Below the pieces are notes generated by a model that was not told the origin of the DNA, searched no databases, and saw only the letters and a program-made list of their open reading frames with translations. A DNA stretch of 64,000 bases, from NCBI RefSeq assembly GCF_000188035.1, contig NZ_AEUY02000005.1:372001-436000 (forward strand), in the 5' to 3' direction. Made by a program: the position numbers and the translations under genes. This stretch comes from Streptococcus pseudoporcinus LQ 940-04 (GTDB lineage Bacteria > Bacillota > Bacilli > Lactobacillales > Streptococcaceae). The stretch's first letter is position 1; every line of letters begins with the position of its first letter. Positions 53,109-61,571 of this stretch are shown here, piece by piece.

Positions 53109-53327
53109 TTAAAACATAATATTATACTTAAATGCAATAAAAATTAAGAATAAGAGAAATATTATAGATTGAACCCATATTAAAAACCAATAGCTTTTTG
53201 TAAATTTCTTTTTTCTCGTATCTTCTATGGACTTCACAATATCTATTATATAAATTTTGATCCAAAAGTAGATAGTAGCGATAGCAAATAAAGCTAATAT
53301 TAACACAACAAGCCATACTTCTAGCAT
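53109..53327 (-). CDS. Small two-helix membrane protein, candidate immunity partner
   Basis: A 72-residue protein with two hydrophobic helices (about 2-28 and 46-70) around a basic loop (EDTRKKKFTKSYW). It starts 4 bases past the TAA at 53332-53334 that ends the reconstructed reading of the broken secreted gene, so it was translationally coupled to it. No independent ribosome-binding site is obvious. It parallels the four-helix gene at 51545-51871, which follows the first secreted gene by 9 bases. Function is unknown. Confidence 0.55.
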   Translation of the reverse strand: MLEVWLVVLILALFAIATIYFWIKIYIIDIVKSIEDTRKKKFTKSYWFLIWVQSIIFLLFLIFIAFKYNIMF

Positions 53328-53331
53328 AGTT

Positions 53332-54056
53332 TTACCACCATTCTACCCAGCCATTATTTTTAATTTTATCTCTAGCATCTAACCATGCAGCAATTGATGA
53401 AACCCGGATCAAGAACATTTTTAACGACATGAGAAATAATATTATTTATTTCTATTCCAAACGTCATAAGAGTCCCACAATCTTTCTTGCTATTAAATTT
53501 GTTGCGTACTGAGCCCCTCTTTTCATAACTAAAGCTTTAATACCTGCTCCAACTCCTCCACCAACTGCAGCACTAATACCAACATTAATCGCAGCAGCTA
53601 AAACTGAGTTAGAGATTGCACCATGAGTTGCTGCTAATACATCTTCACCTTTAATATGATCGAATACATTCTTATGGTTTCATCTATTCCATCTATAATT
53701 TTGTCAGTTGTTGCAACTAAATTGAGATAATTAGTAGAACCAGGAGTATATAAATCAAGAATAGCTTTCGCATATACCTCAACATCTTCATGTGTAGGGA
53801 GATTTAATGTTTCAGCCTCTGCATAAACTATTTTACGAAAATCTTCAAGCTCTGCTTTAGACATCTTATCTGTAGTAACAACGCCCTCAGGATTAGATTC
53901 AAACTCTTTTAATCTTTGTTCATCATATGTATCTAATTTGGATTTCTCATCTGCTTTAGCTACGCTAGTCATAGCGACCACCTTTCGTGCATAATCATTT
54001 CCAGTAGCCAACATGGGAGAAGCAATTTCGACAGACAAAACCGTCAATAATACATT
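53332..54056 (-). pseudogene. Broken secreted toxin-like gene
   Basis: Leftward from 54056, the first frame (TVLSVEIASPMLATGNDYAR..., to about 53645) has a signal-like N-terminus and an acidic middle (PEGVVTTDKMSKAELEDFRK). An A seems lost near 53680, because the next frame continues as NVFDHIKGEDVLAATHGAIS, then an Ala/Gly-rich helix (VGISAAVGGGVGAGIK). A second and a third frame change give TFGIEINNIISHVV and finally SSIAAWLDARDKIKNNGWVE before TAA at 53332. The LDA..NGW ending matches the first secreted protein. The original start is also lost: a TAG lies in frame two codons upstream, at the edge of the IS3 remnant. Confidence 0.6.
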
Positions 54057-54580
54057 CTAAAATTAAATTTAATACTATTACTTTTATAATTTGGATTTTC
54101 TCAACCTGCCTTGAAGATGGACGACACTTTAAATAAGCATAGAAGCCTGAACGGAAAATTTGAAGCGTCTTACAAGCATGAAGAATGGTTAGGCTAGCGC
54201 TATTATCCTTCAGAAATTAAAACTTTATTTCCGGCTTGGCTTCAAGAAGACCTGGAACTTTTTTAGAAGCTCGAGTTCCTCCTTTAACAATCTATTTTCT
54301 TTCTCTAACTTCATTATCTCAAATTGAGCATGACGAAGTGTATTCCCATAACCTGGAACTGCACTTTCACCATATTTTTCGTATTCTTGAACCCAACGCT
54401 ATAAGCTATTGGGATGAACTCCTAAAGTTTCACTAACGATTTTTACGGCTTGATACTATCCAGGAATAAGCTTAACAGCAGCTAATTTAAACACTTTATC
54501 AAATGTTTTTCTTGGCATAATTATTTTCCTTGTTTTCACTTAACTTCATGTCCACTTTATTATACCAAGTCCAAATAAGG
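54057..54580 (-). mobile_element. Decayed IS3-family element (IS150/IS861-like orfA remnant and orfB start)
   Basis: From 54518 leftward the frame reads MPRKTFDKVFKLAAVKLIPG, then a stop, then IVSETLGVHPNSL, a second stop, and RWVQEYEKYGESAVPGYGNT and KENRLLKEELELLKKFQVF. This is the helix-turn-helix and leucine-zipper protein OrfA of IS150-type elements. It is followed by a few orfB-like codons (LTILHACKTLQIFRSGFYAY) and then truncation at about 54057. The outer end TGGACTTGGTATAATAAAGT lies at about 54556-54580. Inactive. Confidence 0.7.
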
Positions 54581-54671
54581 TTTTTTATCATTTCTTATTA
54601 TTGGACTTTCCGGAAGTGTTGCCTTTATTTGTGTGCTATTTAGTAATACTTCTTTTTTTGTTCCATTATAT

Positions 54672-55661
54672 CTATTCTATAAAACCTTCTGGATTATTTT
54701 TATGCCAATTCCAAGCACTAGTGATAATATCTTTCATATTAGTAAAAGTAGGATTCCATCCTAAAACTTCTTTTATCTTATCACTTTTTGCAATTAATAC
54801 GGCTGGATCTCCCTGTCTTCTTCTCTCAATTGAATAATTTACAGAACACCCAGTATACAACTCAACATTCTTTACTATCTCTAATACCGAAAATCCTTTG
54901 GAACTTCCTACGTTAAAGACATTATTCCGCTTTTCTCTGTTAATATATTCCATTGCTAATATATGTGCTTTTGCTAAGTCAACAACATGAACATAATCTC
55001 TAATACAAGTTCCATCATGAGTAGGATAGTCGTCACCGTATACACTTAATTTTTCTCTTTTATTATTTGCAACTTGAATTACTATCGGAATAAGATGAGT
55101 TTCACATGTATGATCCTCTCCTATATTAGAATCAAATGAAGCTCCAGCAACATTGAAATATCGAAGAGCAACATAGTTTATTCCATATGCATCTGAACAC
55201 CATCTTATTATTTTTTCCATCATTAATTTACTCTCGCCATATGGATTTTTTGGGATTAAATTAGATTCTTCAGAGACTAATGCTATTTCGGGTTCTCCAT
55301 AAACTGCTGCTGTCGAAGAAAAAACAAGATTTTTTACTTTAAAGTCTCTCATTACTTCTAACAATGCAATCATACCACCAACGTTATTATTAAAATAAAG
55401 AAGTGGTTCACGCATAGATTCTTCAACTAATAAATTTGCTGCAAAATGTATTACTGCTGTAATATTATTTTCTGAAAAAACTTTTGTTACTAATTCTTTG
55501 TCTCTGATATCACCATAATAAAATGTTATTGATTTCGGTAAAGATTTAATATGACCAGTCTGTAAATTATCAATAACTAATACGTCATAATTATTTTTGA
55601 TTAGCTCCTCAACAGTATGTGAACCGATATATCCTGCTCCACCCACAACTAAAATTGACAT
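54672..55661 (-). CDS. galE: Second UDP-glucose 4-epimerase copy
   Basis: A 329-residue epimerase with an intact [12 protein letters not shown] motif (residues 7-15), SSTAAVYG and catalytic YGESK, so it should be active. It differs clearly from the chromosomal operon copy, both in sequence and in its strong AT bias (for example more AAA, ATA and TTA codons). AGGAG precedes the ATG. It stands alone between an IS3 remnant and att copy C and probably arrived with the island; in other bacteria such copies supply UDP-galactose or UDP-GalNAc for surface polysaccharide. No glycosyltransferase gene is nearby. Confidence 0.85.
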   Translation of the reverse strand: MSILVVGGAGYIGSHTVEELIKNNYDVLVIDNLQTGHIKSLPKSITFYYGDIRDKELVTKVFSENNITAVIHFAANLLVEESMREPLLYFNNNVGGMIALLEVMRDFKVKNLVFSSTAAVYGEPEIALVSEESNLIPKNPYGESKLMMEKIIRWCSDAYGINYVALRYFNVAGASFDSNIGEDHTCETHLIPIVIQVANNKREKLSVYGDDYPTHDGTCIRDYVHVVDLAKAHILAMEYINREKRNNVFNVGSSKGFSVLEIVKNVELYTGCSVNYSIERRRQGDPAVLIAKSDKIKEVLGWNPTFTNMKDIITSAWNWHKNNPEGFIE

Positions 55662-56057
55662 AAAAACTCTCCTAATCTTTGATAAGTTAAATTATATCAT
55701 TAATATCTTATGCCTTCAAAATTGCAAAAATACTACTTTCAACAGTTAGTCAACTAAAAAACAGACCCCTTATAATGTTAAAAAGCCTTGATTTGATAGT
55801 AATTTAGTAACTTATTACAAGTTTTTTCTACACATTTCAAACTATAGGGGGGAATCTAATACATAAGAAAAAGCCTTTGTTTAAAGGCTTTTTTGCTTGT
55901 CCAAAGAGTATTTGTCCCATCATTTGTCCCCGAAAATAATTTTTTATGAAAAGGATTTAAGATTTTCAAAAAAGAGCTATCATATGGCAATAATAAAGTT
56001 AACATAAGGTCATAACCTTCATCATCTGCGACCAAATTTAGAAAAAAACGTTATAAA
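55662..56057. other. Gap with att copy C and no gene
   Basis: AT-rich upstream region of the second galE, then att copy C at 55845-55890, then degenerate sequence (a TTTGTCCCATCATTTGTCCC repeat near 55910-55928) leading to the S66 remnant. No intact frame. Confidence 0.6.
55845..55890 (+). repeat. att-like repeat copy C with terminator hairpin
   Basis: TAGGGGGG (55845-55852) and, after a divergent spacer, ATAAGAAAAAGCCTTTGTTT to GGCTT (55863-55890). The latter matches copy B at 27 of 28 bases. AAGCCTTT and AAAGGCTT form a hairpin with TTTTTT after it, so this copy retains a working terminator; copies A and B carry a changed arm. It is likely the original chromosomal flank of tRNA-Lys. Confidence 0.7.
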
Positions 56058-56392
56058 CGTGCAAAGCAATTTTGGTTTAATAAAGGGTTTAAAATAAAAG
56101 AAGGAAATGTAACTGGTAAAAGTGACTTTTATCGTTCAGGTACATTAAAAGAAAAATCTCTGAAGCAAAACAACTTAATTTATGATTCCGAAGTGAGATG
56201 TATTGTGGCTTCTATTGGTGGAGTAAATTCAAATTCACTTCTACCATATATTGATTATAACGACTGAAAAACATACCCTAAAATTATTATTGGATACTCA
56301 GATGTGACAGCAATCCTTTTTGCGATATATGCGAAAACCAGTTTAACAACCTATTATGGTCAAGCAAGGGTCTCATCTTCTGAAGTCTTTTC
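56058..56392 (+). pseudogene. Remnant of an S66 LD-carboxypeptidase (MccF-like) gene
   Basis: Reading from 56058: RAKQFWFNKGFKIKEGNVTG, then CIVASIGGVNSNSLLPYIDY, a TGA at 56264-56266, and YPKIIIGYSDVTAILFAIYA followed by LTTYYGQ. This is the middle of an S66 serine peptidase that trims tetrapeptides or microcin-like peptides. The N-terminus, the nucleophile segment and the C-terminus are missing, so the gene is dead. Confidence 0.7.
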
Positions 56393-56426
56393 CAAGATAG
56401 CATTTAAAGTTTTGATAATCCTTAAC

Positions 56427-56858
56427 CTATAAATAGTTAAAATATCTCACCTGCCACTTTTGTGTTGACTGAGCTGTTTTATTTAAATTGGTACACCAAG
56501 GTGGATAGAAACGCATTGCCATCTTCCCTTTGATTTCATCTGTTGCGATTATATTCCTTTTTATTGCATCAAGTTTTGGAATAATAAATATGCCTTGCTT
56601 ATGTTTGTCTTCGACGATAATAATTAATTCCTCACCCAGGTCATTCTCAGTAAAAGGAATATTCTTTCCGTTACTACTTTTTTGCCAAAATGCAGTAAAA
56701 TAACCATCTTTTTTTGGTATTTGCTTAGCCAAGCGACATCTTTTATACGTTTACTTGTCTTTTGGTAGTAAAACGAGACCTTCATAATCTATATTCCACT
56801 TATCTTTGACAATATCAAAATCTGGATAAATAGCTTTTAATAGTTTAATTGATGTCAA
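56427..56858 (-). pseudogene. MepB-family gene interrupted by a stop
   Basis: Starts with TTG at 56858 (GGGGAG seven bases before) as MTSIKLLKAIYPDFDIVKDK and DYEGLVLLPKDK, meets TAA at 56751-56753, and continues in the same frame as RLAKQIPKKDGYFTAFWQKS, IIIVEDKHKQGIFIIPKL and MRFYPPW to QKWQVRYFNYL. The last part fits the MepB family, named for a gene in the staphylococcal mepRAB efflux operon; its role is unclear. No mepA or mepR is seen. The single stop may be recent, so re-reading it would be informative. Confidence 0.7.
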
Positions 56859-56869
56859 CTTATTCTCCC

Positions 56870-57035
56870 CACTATTTTTTTAATTGTTCGATGGCACCGT
56901 AACTTCTATAAGCATTACCAATAGATCTAACTTTTATTTTTTTCATAAAACGCGTTCTCAAATGAAGCTAAATCTATTCTAAGTTACATGAATTCCAACC
57001 TTCTTGTTTATACAATTGGTGAATACCAGTAATAA
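56870..57035 (-). pseudogene. Unrecognised gene fragment
   Basis: Leftward frame ending at about 56873 reads LRIDLASFENAFYEKIKVRS and AYRSYGAIEQLKK with a stop just before mepB. It has no start and is too short to place. It may be the C-terminus of a gene that once preceded mepB. Confidence 0.3.
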
Positions 57036-57042
57036 CTTTATA

Positions 57043-57810
57043 TTATTTAATCAGAAGTTTAATTGTACTACATACTTCTTGCTTTGTAATTATTTGTACA
57101 TTTTCTGACTGAAGGAAAGGATATTCTACAGAAAAACCCTTTGCTGCATTTTGTAAGAGATTAATATCATTTTTATCATTACCAAAAGCATAATAAAGGT
57201 TATCTCCTATTACTTGTTTCAAGGCTAAATATTTGTCACTACCTTTACCTGTGATGACTAGTTCTTGAACATCTTCATGATAAAGTACTGATACATCTTT
57301 ATCTCTGCTAAATTGCAAGGCTAATTCTTTAGAAATATTGAATAAAATAACTTTACTTACATTAGTTGTTCTGATTGCTACGTTGTCTGCTAACTTAGCA
57401 CTATCTAGCTTCTGAAGAATTGGATTTCTATGATCTTCTATTTTTGCAGAATAGTTCCACTCATAATCAATAATGTAATCTAAATTCAGTTCATGAATTT
57501 TATTGACTACCTTTAACATAACGTTTTCATCAATATAGGAAGTTAAAGTAATTTGATTTTTATGACGTATCATAGAACCATTTCCACCAATTAAGCTATT
57601 TTGACCAAAATCAGTCAATAGTGGTAACATATCTCGTATTGGTCGAGCAGAAGCAAATATAATATGACTCATTTTGTCCAAAACTAATAAAGTTGATAAT
57701 ATATCACTATCAATAGTTTTTCCATCGAATACTATTGTTCCATCAAGATCAAATACAACTATTTGTTTATCTAATACACCTTCAAACGAAAACTTTTTTA
57801 ACATTGTCAT
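57043..57810 (-). CDS. HAD-superfamily (Cof-like) phosphatase
   Basis: A 255-residue intact HAD phosphatase. Motif I DLDGTIV (residues 20-26) gives the nucleophile Asp, then a cap domain, a mid-protein Lys (KGSDKYLALK), and motif IV FGNDKNDINLLQ near 218. It belongs to the Cof/YbiV-type sugar or nucleotide phosphatases (HAD-IIB). Substrate unknown. It is the only intact gene between the island and the nik operon. The ribosome-binding site is weak. Confidence 0.8.
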   Translation of the reverse strand: MTMLKKFSFEGVLDKQIVVFDLDGTIVFDGKTIDSDILSTLLVLDKMSHIIFASARPIRDMLPLLTDFGQNSLIGGNGSMIRHKNQITLTSYIDENVMLKVVNKIHELNLDYIIDYEWNYSAKIEDHRNPILQKLDSAKLADNVAIRTTNVSKVILFNISKELALQFSRDKDVSVLYHEDVQELVITGKGSDKYLALKQVIGDNLYYAFGNDKNDINLLQNAAKGFSVEYPFLQSENVQIITKQEVCSTIKLLIK

Positions 57811-58223
57811 AAATTATCTATTCCTACCTAGTTAATAATAAGTATATCAGGTTTCATTTAATTAAGATAAAATATAATTTTAAAAAGAAAAAAGGGTCGG
57901 AAATTACTCCAACCCATTAATTGTCACCAACCTACATGGTTAGTGACCTTTTTTCTTTTGATGACGTTTTTCTTGTTTCAAGCGATAAACTTTTTCTTTC
58001 TCTATTTGTTATGTAAATAAATGTGACAAGTCGTGTGATTAATTCCCCCTAGATTAGCTATTTAGTTTAGTATAACCTATCTAGATAATAAGATTTTCTA
58101 ATTTTATTTTGAAGCTAGGTTATCTTTTAAAGTTAAAAATAGCTACAGTTTCCTTTATTAACTAAAAATAATAAGTTCTACGTAAACTAGATAACGAGAC
58201 GCATCTTGTCTAGCTTTTCTTAT
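57811..58223. other. Intergenic stretch with two hairpins and a relic C-terminus
   Basis: GGGT-GG pairs with CC-ACCC (57893-57914) with T-run on the leftward strand; GTCACCAACC pairs with GGTTAGTGAC (57922-57946) followed on + by TTTTTTCTTTT. On the leftward strand at 57943-58008 the frame ends IEKEKVYRLKQEKRHQKKKG, a basic C-terminus without an N-terminus, probably a gene relic. The rest to the nikE end is AT-rich with no gene. Confidence 0.55.
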
Positions 58224-58865
58224 TTAACCTTGTCTTTTATCCATATTGCCCATATTTATGAATCGATTTTCTTCAATCAAGTAACATCGGTCACAAATCT
58301 TCTCAAGCATGGTAAAATCATGGCTAATAAGGATGAGGCCTATATTGCGCTCTTTAACAACGGCTAGTAAACTCTTCCACACACTAGCTTGTGTAATGCT
58401 ATCTAGCATGGTAGTCATCTCATCGGCAATCAGATATTTTGTACTTGGATGCAGGGAACGCACAATAGAAAACCGCTGAAGTTCTCCTCCTGAAAGCTCA
58501 CTGGGTCGACGATTTAGCCATTTTTCTTGAATTCCAAAAGCTGCTAGTAAGTCCTGTTGAGGACTATAGGCTTCTGCTAAGCTCTTTTTCATCACCCATA
58601 ATGGGTTCATCGTTTTTTCTGGATGTTGTTGAATGAGTTGAACAGGTCTAAATCCTTTTTGCGGTAAAGGCAGATCATCAACTAAAATATGGCCTGCCTT
58701 AGGTTGCAAAAAACCTGCTAATACTTTTGATAAACTTGTTTTACCACAGCCACTTTGTCCAAAAATTCCTAAGATGTGACCAGGCTCTACTATCAAATTG
58801 ATGTCCTTAAAAAGCCAGGGCTCTTTGTCATGATAAAAGCCAAGCTTTTTAACTTCTAAACTCAT
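58224..58865 (-). CDS. nikE: Nickel/peptide-type ABC importer, second ATPase (NikE-like)
   Basis: A 213-residue ATPase, at the short end of the oligopeptide/nickel family (which has 250-330), because the C-terminal oligopeptide-binding extension is absent. Walker A GQSGCGKTS (about 36-44), signature LSGGELQRFS and Walker B YLIADEMTTMLD are intact. Its start lies 17 bases inside the end of nikD. Last gene of the leftward five-gene operon. Confidence 0.85.
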   Translation of the reverse strand: MSLEVKKLGFYHDKEPWLFKDINLIVEPGHILGIFGQSGCGKTSLSKVLAGFLQPKAGHILVDDLPLPQKGFRPVQLIQQHPEKTMNPLWVMKKSLAEAYSPQQDLLAAFGIQEKWLNRRPSELSGGELQRFSIVRSLHPSTKYLIADEMTTMLDSITQASVWKSLLAVVKERNIGLILISHDFTMLEKICDRCYLIEENRFINMGNMDKRQG

Positions 58866-59652
58866 GGATAGCTCCTTTCAAAAAGTCTTGCTGGGGAAGT
58901 GAACGCCACAGACTTCTAGCAAATTCTGTTTGAAGCTGCTCACCTTTTCCACTGAAAAAATTTGCTGGTGCTGTTTCAATAGCCTTTCCCTCTTTAAAAA
59001 CCGTAATACGATCAGCAATTTGTTTGGCTGCTAGAATATCATGAGTAATAAATATCACGCTAATCCCCTGATCTGCAAAAGCACGTAATTGGTTTAAAAC
59101 CATTTGTAGGGCATCTGGATGGAGCCCCGGCGTTGGTTCATCTGCTATAATCAAAGAAACCTCGTCAGTCACACATGTTGTAAACATGACACGTCGCAAC
59201 ATCCCACCAGAAAGTTGGAAAGGATACAAGTCACCATCACTCTCTTTCAAACCAAATTGTTGAAACAATTCTGTTTGCTTTTCCTTAGGACTTTCTGAAA
59301 TACCCAGCCGCACCTGATGCTTTACTTTCATAGATGGGTCTAAATAATTCACCGATTGTGGAATCAAGGTGATATCTTTGCCACGTAAATTCCTGATACG
59401 TTGAGCAGTCAATGGTTGGCCACGATAGATGATGTCACCAGTAACTTCTGCATTTTTAGGTAGAATATCCATAATGGCGTGTGCCAACAAACTCTTTCCT
59501 GAACCACTGGCTCCAATAATAGCTAAGAGTTCCCCTTTTTTGATATCCAAATCCAAGGCTTCAATCGGCCTTGAACGAAATGCTTTTAAATAAGGTCCAT
59601 ACTGAGTAAACGTGATGGAAAGGTTTTTAATACATAATAATGTCTCTGTCAT
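58849..59652 (-). CDS. nikD: Nickel/peptide-type ABC importer, first ATPase (NikD-like)
   Basis: A 267-residue ATPase with Walker A GASGSGKSLL (about 43-52), Walker B LIIADEPTPGLHP and signature LSGGMLRRVMF. It pairs with the NikE-like ATPase as in Opp/Dpp/Nik systems. It starts 11 bases after nikC and its 3' end overlaps nikE. Confidence 0.88.
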   Translation of the reverse strand: MTETLLCIKNLSITFTQYGPYLKAFRSRPIEALDLDIKKGELLAIIGASGSGKSLLAHAIMDILPKNAEVTGDIIYRGQPLTAQRIRNLRGKDITLIPQSVNYLDPSMKVKHQVRLGISESPKEKQTELFQQFGLKESDGDLYPFQLSGGMLRRVMFTTCVTDEVSLIIADEPTPGLHPDALQMVLNQLRAFADQGISVIFITHDILAAKQIADRITVFKEGKAIETAPANFFSGKGEQLQTEFARSLWRSLPQQDFLKGAIHEFRS

Positions 59653-59663
59653 ATCCTTATCTC

Positions 59664-60485
59664 CTAAAAATAATCAGCTTGAGGGTAAAAAAGCTTCTTT
59701 AATGATTCCCCAATAGTATCAAAGGCATTGACAAGGAGAATTAGATAAAGACCCGGAAAAATAACTAGCCACCAGTTCCCAAGTGAAATGTGTTTAGCTG
59801 CCTCTGAAAGAATAATACCTACCGAAGGTTGTTCAGCAGAAAGACCAAATCCTAAGAAGGTCATTGATGCTTCATGTAGGATCACATGGGGAAATAAAAG
59901 GATGAAACCAATAAATATTTGGGAAGCAATTAGAGGCAAGATATGGTTCCAGACAATATAATAAGGTGTCTTTCCCATAGCTTTAGAGAGCTGCACAAAT
60001 TCCTTATTCTTAAAATGATAGACCTCATTCCGAATAAGCCTTGCTAGTGAAGGCCAGTGGGTAACGGCCGTTGCAATAATAACACCCTGCGCCCCTTTCC
60101 CAACAACAAAAGAAATAAGAATCATAAAAATCAAATGGGGCATCCCAATGAATAAGTCAATTAACCAAGCAATAGCTCTATCAACCAAATTATTTCCTAA
60201 ACCAGCAAGCATACCAAAAACAGTTGCTAGAAAGACTCCCATTAGGGCACCTAGCAGACCAACTTGTAAAGAGAAACAGAGGCCTTTAACTGTCCTCACA
60301 AACATATCTCTTCCTAAACCATCTGTTCCAAAAAGATAATGTAAGGAAGGAGCAAGATTTCGTAAGGTGGCATTCGTTTGTAAAGGGGTATGAGAAAAAT
60401 AAAGATTTAAAATTAAGATACTAAGGATAAGGGAAATGGCCAGGCATAGCTGCCATAAAACAAGAGTTCGACGTTCTATTGTCAT
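59664..60485 (-). CDS. nikC: Nickel/peptide-type ABC importer, permease (NikC-like)
   Basis: A 273-residue permease with an N-terminal helix and five further helices; the DppC/OppC core contains LFGTDGLGRDMFVRTVKG and the EAA-like loop QLSKAMGKTPYYIVWNHILPL. It overlaps nikB as ATGA, giving translational coupling. Confidence 0.88.
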   Translation of the reverse strand: MTIERRTLVLWQLCLAISLILSILILNLYFSHTPLQTNATLRNLAPSLHYLFGTDGLGRDMFVRTVKGLCFSLQVGLLGALMGVFLATVFGMLAGLGNNLVDRAIAWLIDLFIGMPHLIFMILISFVVGKGAQGVIIATAVTHWPSLARLIRNEVYHFKNKEFVQLSKAMGKTPYYIVWNHILPLIASQIFIGFILLFPHVILHEASMTFLGFGLSAEQPSVGIILSEAAKHISLGNWWLVIFPGLYLILLVNAFDTIGESLKKLFYPQADYF

Positions 60486-61459
60486 GCTTTTCTCCTCAAT
60501 TGTGGATTGATTAGACTGGTTAAGATATCAGCAATAAGGTTACCAGCAAAAACGAAAATTGTCCCTACCATTACAATAGCAAGAAGAAGCGGCGTGTCAC
60601 TCTTAAGCCCTGCTTCAGTAAGGGTTGATCCCAGACCAGGATATGAAAAGACTTGCTCCGCAAGTACAGAGCCACCAAACAGTTCTCCAAAATATGAGAA
60701 ATGAAGGGTAATTGCTGGTATAATAGCATTCCTTAAACAATGGTATTTGAAAATTTGCCAATCCGTTTCCCCACGCGCTTTGGCAAATAAAACATAGTCA
60801 CTAGAAAGTACAGATAGCATCTTCGCCCTAGTATGAAGAGTAACATTGGCGATTCCTAAAATACTTAGTGTAAAAACGGGTAAAATGAGGTGCTTGATGC
60901 GATCAATCACTGTAATATCTTGACTTAAGGTGCCTATTGGTGATGAAATACCTATTGGGAACCAGCCTAATTGCACTGAAAAGACTAATAAGAAAAGGAG
61001 TCCAATCCAAAAGGTTGGCACAGAAATCTGAAGATAGGAAAACCATCTAATGATCCGGTCAAGTAATCTACCTTGGCGAAAAGCTGATAAAGTCCCTAAG
61101 GCAAAACCAATAAATCCTGATAACAGCCAAGATAGCCCCATAAGCACAAAAGAAGCTCCTGCGCGTGATTTGATAATATCAATGACTGGTTGTCGATAAA
61201 CAAGCGAATGACCTAGATGACCCTGCAAAAAGTTTTTTAGCCAGAGTAAATACTGAACTGGAGCTGGCTTATCTAAGCCATAGTGATGAGCAATAGCTTT
61301 GTATTGAAGCGGAGTCAATGACGTGTCATAATTGACACTGGCCATGACCGGGTCAACTGGAGATTGTTTTAACAAAATAAAAGTAAAAACAGATACTCCC
61401 AAAATTAGTGTAAAGCATCTGATTATTTTCCAGATGACGACAGTAGTAATATGTTTCAC
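60482..61459 (-). CDS. nikB: Nickel/peptide-type ABC importer, permease (NikB-like)
   Basis: A 325-residue DppB/OppB-type permease with about six helices, the conserved YDTSLTPLQYKAIAHHYGLD N-terminal loop and the EAA-like loop FAKARGETDWQIFKYHCLRN. The gap to the binding-protein gene is 112 bases and includes a terminator-like hairpin. Confidence 0.88.
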   Translation of the reverse strand: MKHITTVVIWKIIRCFTLILGVSVFTFILLKQSPVDPVMASVNYDTSLTPLQYKAIAHHYGLDKPAPVQYLLWLKNFLQGHLGHSLVYRQPVIDIIKSRAGASFVLMGLSWLLSGFIGFALGTLSAFRQGRLLDRIIRWFSYLQISVPTFWIGLLFLLVFSVQLGWFPIGISSPIGTLSQDITVIDRIKHLILPVFTLSILGIANVTLHTRAKMLSVLSSDYVLFAKARGETDWQIFKYHCLRNAIIPAITLHFSYFGELFGGSVLAEQVFSYPGLGSTLTEAGLKSDTPLLLAIVMVGTIFVFAGNLIADILTSLINPQLRRKA

Positions 61460-61480
61460 AGAGAAATCTCCTTAATCGAT

Positions 61481-61540
61481 AAGAAAAGGAGCCGAGGAAA
61501 CGATCAGCACAATCCTGTGTGTCTTGTTTTCTCTGACTCC
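61481..61540 (-). terminator. Intercistronic hairpin between nikA and nikB, possible partial terminator
   Basis: Leftward strand: GGAGTCAGAGAAAAC pairs imperfectly with GTTTCCTCGGCTCC, followed by TTTTCTT. This lies between the binding-protein gene and the four membrane/ATPase genes and would keep the binding protein in excess. Confidence 0.5.
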
Positions 61541-61571
61541 AAACTTAAAGTCGCTGTATTAACTAGAGTAG

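Noticed and set aside
53634..54047. Intact 137-residue gene
   Set aside because: The frame ends at a frameshift; the next frame carries on with a matching hydrophobic helix and family-like ending.
54601..54837. Rightward 78-residue protein overlapping the second galE
   Set aside because: It lies antisense to galE2, starts with TTG without a ribosome-binding site, and its sequence is the shadow of the galE frame.
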